Part shown: positions 6,681 to 8,300 of the stretch, one piece after another | How positions within the stretch are numbered: the first letter of the stretch is position 1 | Layout: each line of letters starts with the position of its first letter | DNA from: Patescibacteria group bacterium | GTDB lineage: Bacteria > Patescibacteriota > Patescibacteriia > UBA2591 > PGYQ01 | Reading direction: 5' to 3' | Assembly: GCA_020057535.1 (NCBI GenBank) | Contig: JAGVFS010000027.1 | Span: 1-8,300, forward strand | DNA: 8,300 nucleotides | The notes under the pieces: model-generated | The model's input: the letters and a program-made list of their open reading frames with translations, nothing else | What the model was told of the DNA's origin: nothing | The model's database searches: none | Position numbers and translations under genes: made by a program

Positions 6681-7220
6681 ATGAAAAATTTAATTAAAAA
6701 AATTGAAAATAACATTGATCTTAAAAATATTTACAATAAAATATTGAATTATCTCTCTAAAAGAAATTATTCAGAAGAAAAATTAATTCAAAAAATAATA
6801 AATCTTAAAAAATATTATCCACTTTCTCAACGTTATAAAAATTATAATAAAGAAAACGCAAAAATCGCCATATCTTTAATTAAAGAATATGGCTTTTTAA
6901 ATGAAAAAGAATATACGCGTAATTTATTAAATTTTTTAATTAACAAAAAAGACGGTTTAGGGCGAATTAGACAAAAAATGTTGAACCGTTTGATTAAAAA
7001 AGACATTATTGAAAAAACAATCAATGAATTTAGAAAAAAATTTAAACGAGATTTAACTCGAATTATTGAATTAACTAAATTAAAACGCGAGCAATTGCGA
7101 AAAAAATATAAAAACGATTGGAAGAAAATCGTTCAAATTAACAATAAACTTTATTTATTTCTTCAGCAAAAAGGATATGAGTGGGACGAGATAACTGAAA
7201 TATTAAATACAAAATTATGA
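6681..7220 (+). CDS. recX: Regulatory protein RecX
   Basis: RecX binds RecA filaments and restrains (or in some species modulates) strand exchange and the SOS response. The protein has 179 residues, all helical in appearance, arranged as three-helix repeats. Repeat 1 is near 17-70, with NKILNYLSKRNYSEEKLIQK at 19-38 matching the LxxRxxSxxEL family pattern. Repeat 2 is near 71-115, with GFLNEKEYTRNLLNF (family GLLDDxxFA) and GLGRIRQKMLNRLIKKDI (KGxxRIxxEL). Repeat 3 is at about 125-177, with LYLFLQQKGYEWDEITEIL. It is very Lys-rich, fitting a DNA- or filament-binding role. No recA is nearby, though the two are often adjacent elsewhere. The ATG at 6681 follows TTTAAA with no Shine-Dalgarno site. 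It is the only gene here ending in TGA; an in-frame TAA follows after seven more codons. RecX is weakly conserved, so this rests on pattern and length. Confidence 0.85.
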   Translation: MKNLIKKIENNIDLKNIYNKILNYLSKRNYSEEKLIQKIINLKKYYPLSQRYKNYNKENAKIAISLIKEYGFLNEKEYTRNLLNFLINKKDGLGRIRQKMLNRLIKKDIIEKTINEFRKKFKRDLTRIIELTKLKREQLRKKYKNDWKKIVQINNKLYLFLQQKGYEWDEITEILNTKL

Positions 7221-7256
7221 ATTTTAGATTTTAAATTTTAAATACAAAAAATAATT
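7212..7256 (+). repeat. A/T-rich repeat spanning the recX stop codon (copy B)
   Basis: Starting at AAATTATGA (end of recX), this matches copy A at the dgkA stop: 21 of the first 23 bases agree, and both finish in AAATACAAAAA followed by A/T. It is shorter in the middle than copy A. Both genes therefore end in Lys-Leu encoded within the repeat. Low complexity limits confidence. Confidence 0.45.
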
Positions 7257-7270
7257 TTAATTTTTAATTT

Positions 7271-7334
7271 ACCCCCCAATTAACCTTGTTAAATCTCATA
7301 AATTGGAATTTTTTGTTAAAAATTATTTAACAGG
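7271..7334 (+). promoter_or_regulatory. Competing hairpins in the comF leader
   Basis: After an unusual C6 run (7272-7277), GTTAAAT at 7288-7294 can pair with ATTTAAC at 7325-7331 (stem extendable to CCT/AGG with one bulged T). The same TTTAAC can instead pair with a nearer GTTAAA at 7315-7320 across a 5-base loop, and the first GTTAA can instead fold back on TTAAC at 7280-7284. These exclude one another, as in an attenuator or switch. There is no good T-tract terminator and no riboswitch family that I recognise, so function is speculative. Confidence 0.3.
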
Positions 7335-7383
7335 ATTAATTTAAATTACTTTAAATAAATCTCAAATAATTAAATAAAATATT

Positions 7384-8094
7384 ATGAAAATTTTTAAAAA
7401 AATTATTAACTTTTTTCTCGATCTTCTTTTTCCTATTGAATGCGTTGGTTGTCAGAAAGAAAATATTTGGCTTTGTGAAGAATGTTTTAAAAAAATTAAT
7501 TTAAATTTAAAAAATTTTTGTCCTTTTTGCGGAAAACCAGCTCGAATGGGATGCATTTGTCAGCAATGTTTAACTCATTCTCCTTTGAAAAATATTTTTA
7601 TTGTATCTTTTTATAATGAAAAAATTCTTAAGCAAGCCATTCATGTTTTTAAATATAATAATATTCGCGATTTAGCCAAACCGCTTGGAAAAATTATTAT
7701 AAATTTTCTTTATCAATCAAAATTAAATTTTTTATTTAACGATTCTTATTTTTTAATTCCGATTTCTCTTCATAGAAAACGTTTATTTGAACGAGGATTT
7801 AATCAATCAGAATTATTGATTCGAGAAATCGCTCAAAAATTTAAAATTTCTATTCTTAATAATGTTTTAAAACGAAAACGCAATACACAATCCCAAACAA
7901 AACTAAAAGAAAAAGAAAGGAGAAAAAATATTAAAAACGTTTTTATTTGTCTTCAACCGGAAATTATTAAAAATAAAAATATTATTCTTTTTGATGATAT
8001 TTTAACAACCGGATCAACTTTAAAAGAAGCGGCTCGCGCGTTAAAAAAAGCCGGAGCTAAAACGATTACAGGTTTAGTTTTAGCGAAAGGATAA
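7384..8094 (+). CDS. comF: ComF-family protein (zinc-finger, phosphoribosyltransferase fold)
   Basis: A 236-residue member of the ComF/ComFC family, which in naturally competent bacteria acts in DNA uptake alongside the ComFA helicase; the exact reaction is not established. The N-terminus carries zinc-ribbon cysteines C20, C23, C31, C34 and a second set C46, C49, C57, C59, C62. The PRTase part follows: conserved SLHRKRLFERGFNQSE at 128-143, the RKRNTQSQTKL block at 164-174 with R179/R180 and N182, then the PRPP-binding loop ILFDDILTTGST at 201-212 with D204/D205. Full length for the family. The ATG at 7384 follows ATATT with no Shine-Dalgarno site and starts the typical hydrophobic segment FLDLLFPIEC. 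No comFA or other competence gene is present in the window, so a link to DNA uptake is by family only. It ends in TAA about 110 bases before the tRNA. Confidence 0.95.
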   Translation: MKIFKKIINFFLDLLFPIECVGCQKENIWLCEECFKKINLNLKNFCPFCGKPARMGCICQQCLTHSPLKNIFIVSFYNEKILKQAIHVFKYNNIRDLAKPLGKIIINFLYQSKLNFLFNDSYFLIPISLHRKRLFERGFNQSELLIREIAQKFKISILNNVLKRKRNTQSQTKLKEKERRKNIKNVFICLQPEIIKNKNIILFDDILTTGSTLKEAARALKKAGAKTITGLVLAKG

Positions 8095-8140
8095 AATTCT
8101 AATTTTCAACCTTTAATTTTCAATTTTTAATAAATTAAAA

Positions 8141-8169
8141 TAGACAGAAATAAAGAAAAATAGTAAAAT
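8141..8169 (+). promoter_or_regulatory. Promoter for tRNA-Ser
   Basis: TAGACA (8141-8146) and TAAAAT (8164-8169) each match the sigma-70 consensus at five of six bases and are spaced by exactly 17 bases. Transcription would start near 8176, about 29 bases before the tRNA. The A/T background lowers the value of the -10 match, but the -35 contains G and C at the right places. Confidence 0.5.
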
Positions 8170-8204
8170 AAAAAAAACTAAAGGTTAAGATATAAATTAA
8201 TTAT

Positions 8205-8299
8205 GGAGAGATGGCTGAGTGGTCGAAAGCGGCACACTGCTAATGTGTTGTTCTAGTTTTTTACTAGGACCCAGGGTTCGAATCCCTGTCTCTCCGCCA
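8205..8299 (+). tRNA. tRNA-Ser (anticodon GCU), CCA encoded
   Basis: A full class II cloverleaf of 95 bases. The acceptor stem GGAGAGA (8205-8211) pairs with TCTCTCC (8289-8295), followed by discriminator G and encoded CCA (8297-8299). The D stem is GCT/AGC (8214-8216 with 8228-8230). The anticodon stem GCACA/TGTGT encloses loop CTGCTAA, with anticodon GCT at 8239-8241, reading AGC and AGU serine codons. The long variable arm (8250-8270) has an 8-bp stem with one G-U pair and a T5 loop, the serine identity feature. The T arm CAGGG/CCCTG encloses TTCGAAT. The discriminator G also fits serine. It ends one base before the window edge, so its terminator and any following gene are not visible. Confidence 0.97.
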
Positions 8300-8300
8300 A

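Noticed and set aside
6842..7024. Open frame of 60 codons on the - strand inside recX
   Set aside because: It lies antisense to conserved RecX repeat segments and shows no protein features of its own.
7218..7241. UGA read as glycine or tryptophan (alternative code) extending recX
   Set aside because: Readthrough would add only seven codons before TAA; no gene here contains an internal in-frame TGA, and GGN and TGG are used normally, so the standard bacterial code is sufficient.
7384..8094. ComF as part of a new competence or defence island
   Set aside because: Its neighbours are recX and a tRNA with no comFA, nuclease or mobile gene; a lone comF is common and does not indicate a system.

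Overview
This window looks like an ordinary housekeeping segment of a very AT-rich bacterial chromosome, probably from a Candidate Phyla Radiation (Patescibacteria) or similar reduced-genome lineage. That assignment is an inference from three things. Base composition is strongly skewed to A/T, with Lys, Ile, Asn and Phe heavily used. None of the seven complete gene starts has a recognisable Shine-Dalgarno motif. The spacers between genes carry short degenerate A/T-rich repeats. A lineage cannot be named from this sequence alone. All protein genes and the tRNA lie on the + strand, and every spacer is shorter than about 200 bases.

Layout. Positions 1-506 hold the C-terminal half of rsmH (16S rRNA m4C1402 methyltransferase), followed by an FtsL-like division protein (559-876) and the transpeptidase FtsI/PBP (1035-2756). 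This is the front of a canonical division and cell-wall (dcw) cluster, but the cluster stops there: mraY, murD and ftsW do not follow. Next come ybeY (rRNA endonuclease, about 2953-3408) and dgkA (small membrane lipid kinase, 3506-3868), a neighbour pair also known from Firmicutes. Then come clpC (two-ring AAA+ unfoldase, 4023-6608), recX (RecA modulator, 6681-7220), comF (zinc-finger phosphoribosyltransferase-like protein, 7384-8094) and a tRNA-Ser(GCU) with encoded CCA at the right edge.

How the genes relate. rsmH and ybeY both act on ribosomal RNA. FtsL and FtsI belong to the septal peptidoglycan machine. DgkA is likely to feed the undecaprenyl-phosphate or lipid pool used by that machine. 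ClpC handles protein quality control and carries an IGF loop for docking to a ClpP encoded elsewhere. RecX and ComF belong to recombination and DNA uptake. The genes are separated by 52-163 bases and never overlap, so they look like loosely arranged separate units rather than one tight operon.

I found no mobile gene, CRISPR array, defence system or new multi-gene system. The points worth a second look are small: a 15-bp hairpin with a T8 tract that runs directly into the dgkA start codon, a REP-like GGGGACTGTTCCC palindrome that forms the coding tail of clpC, heptamer and post-stop repeats, and a uniform lack of Shine-Dalgarno sites.
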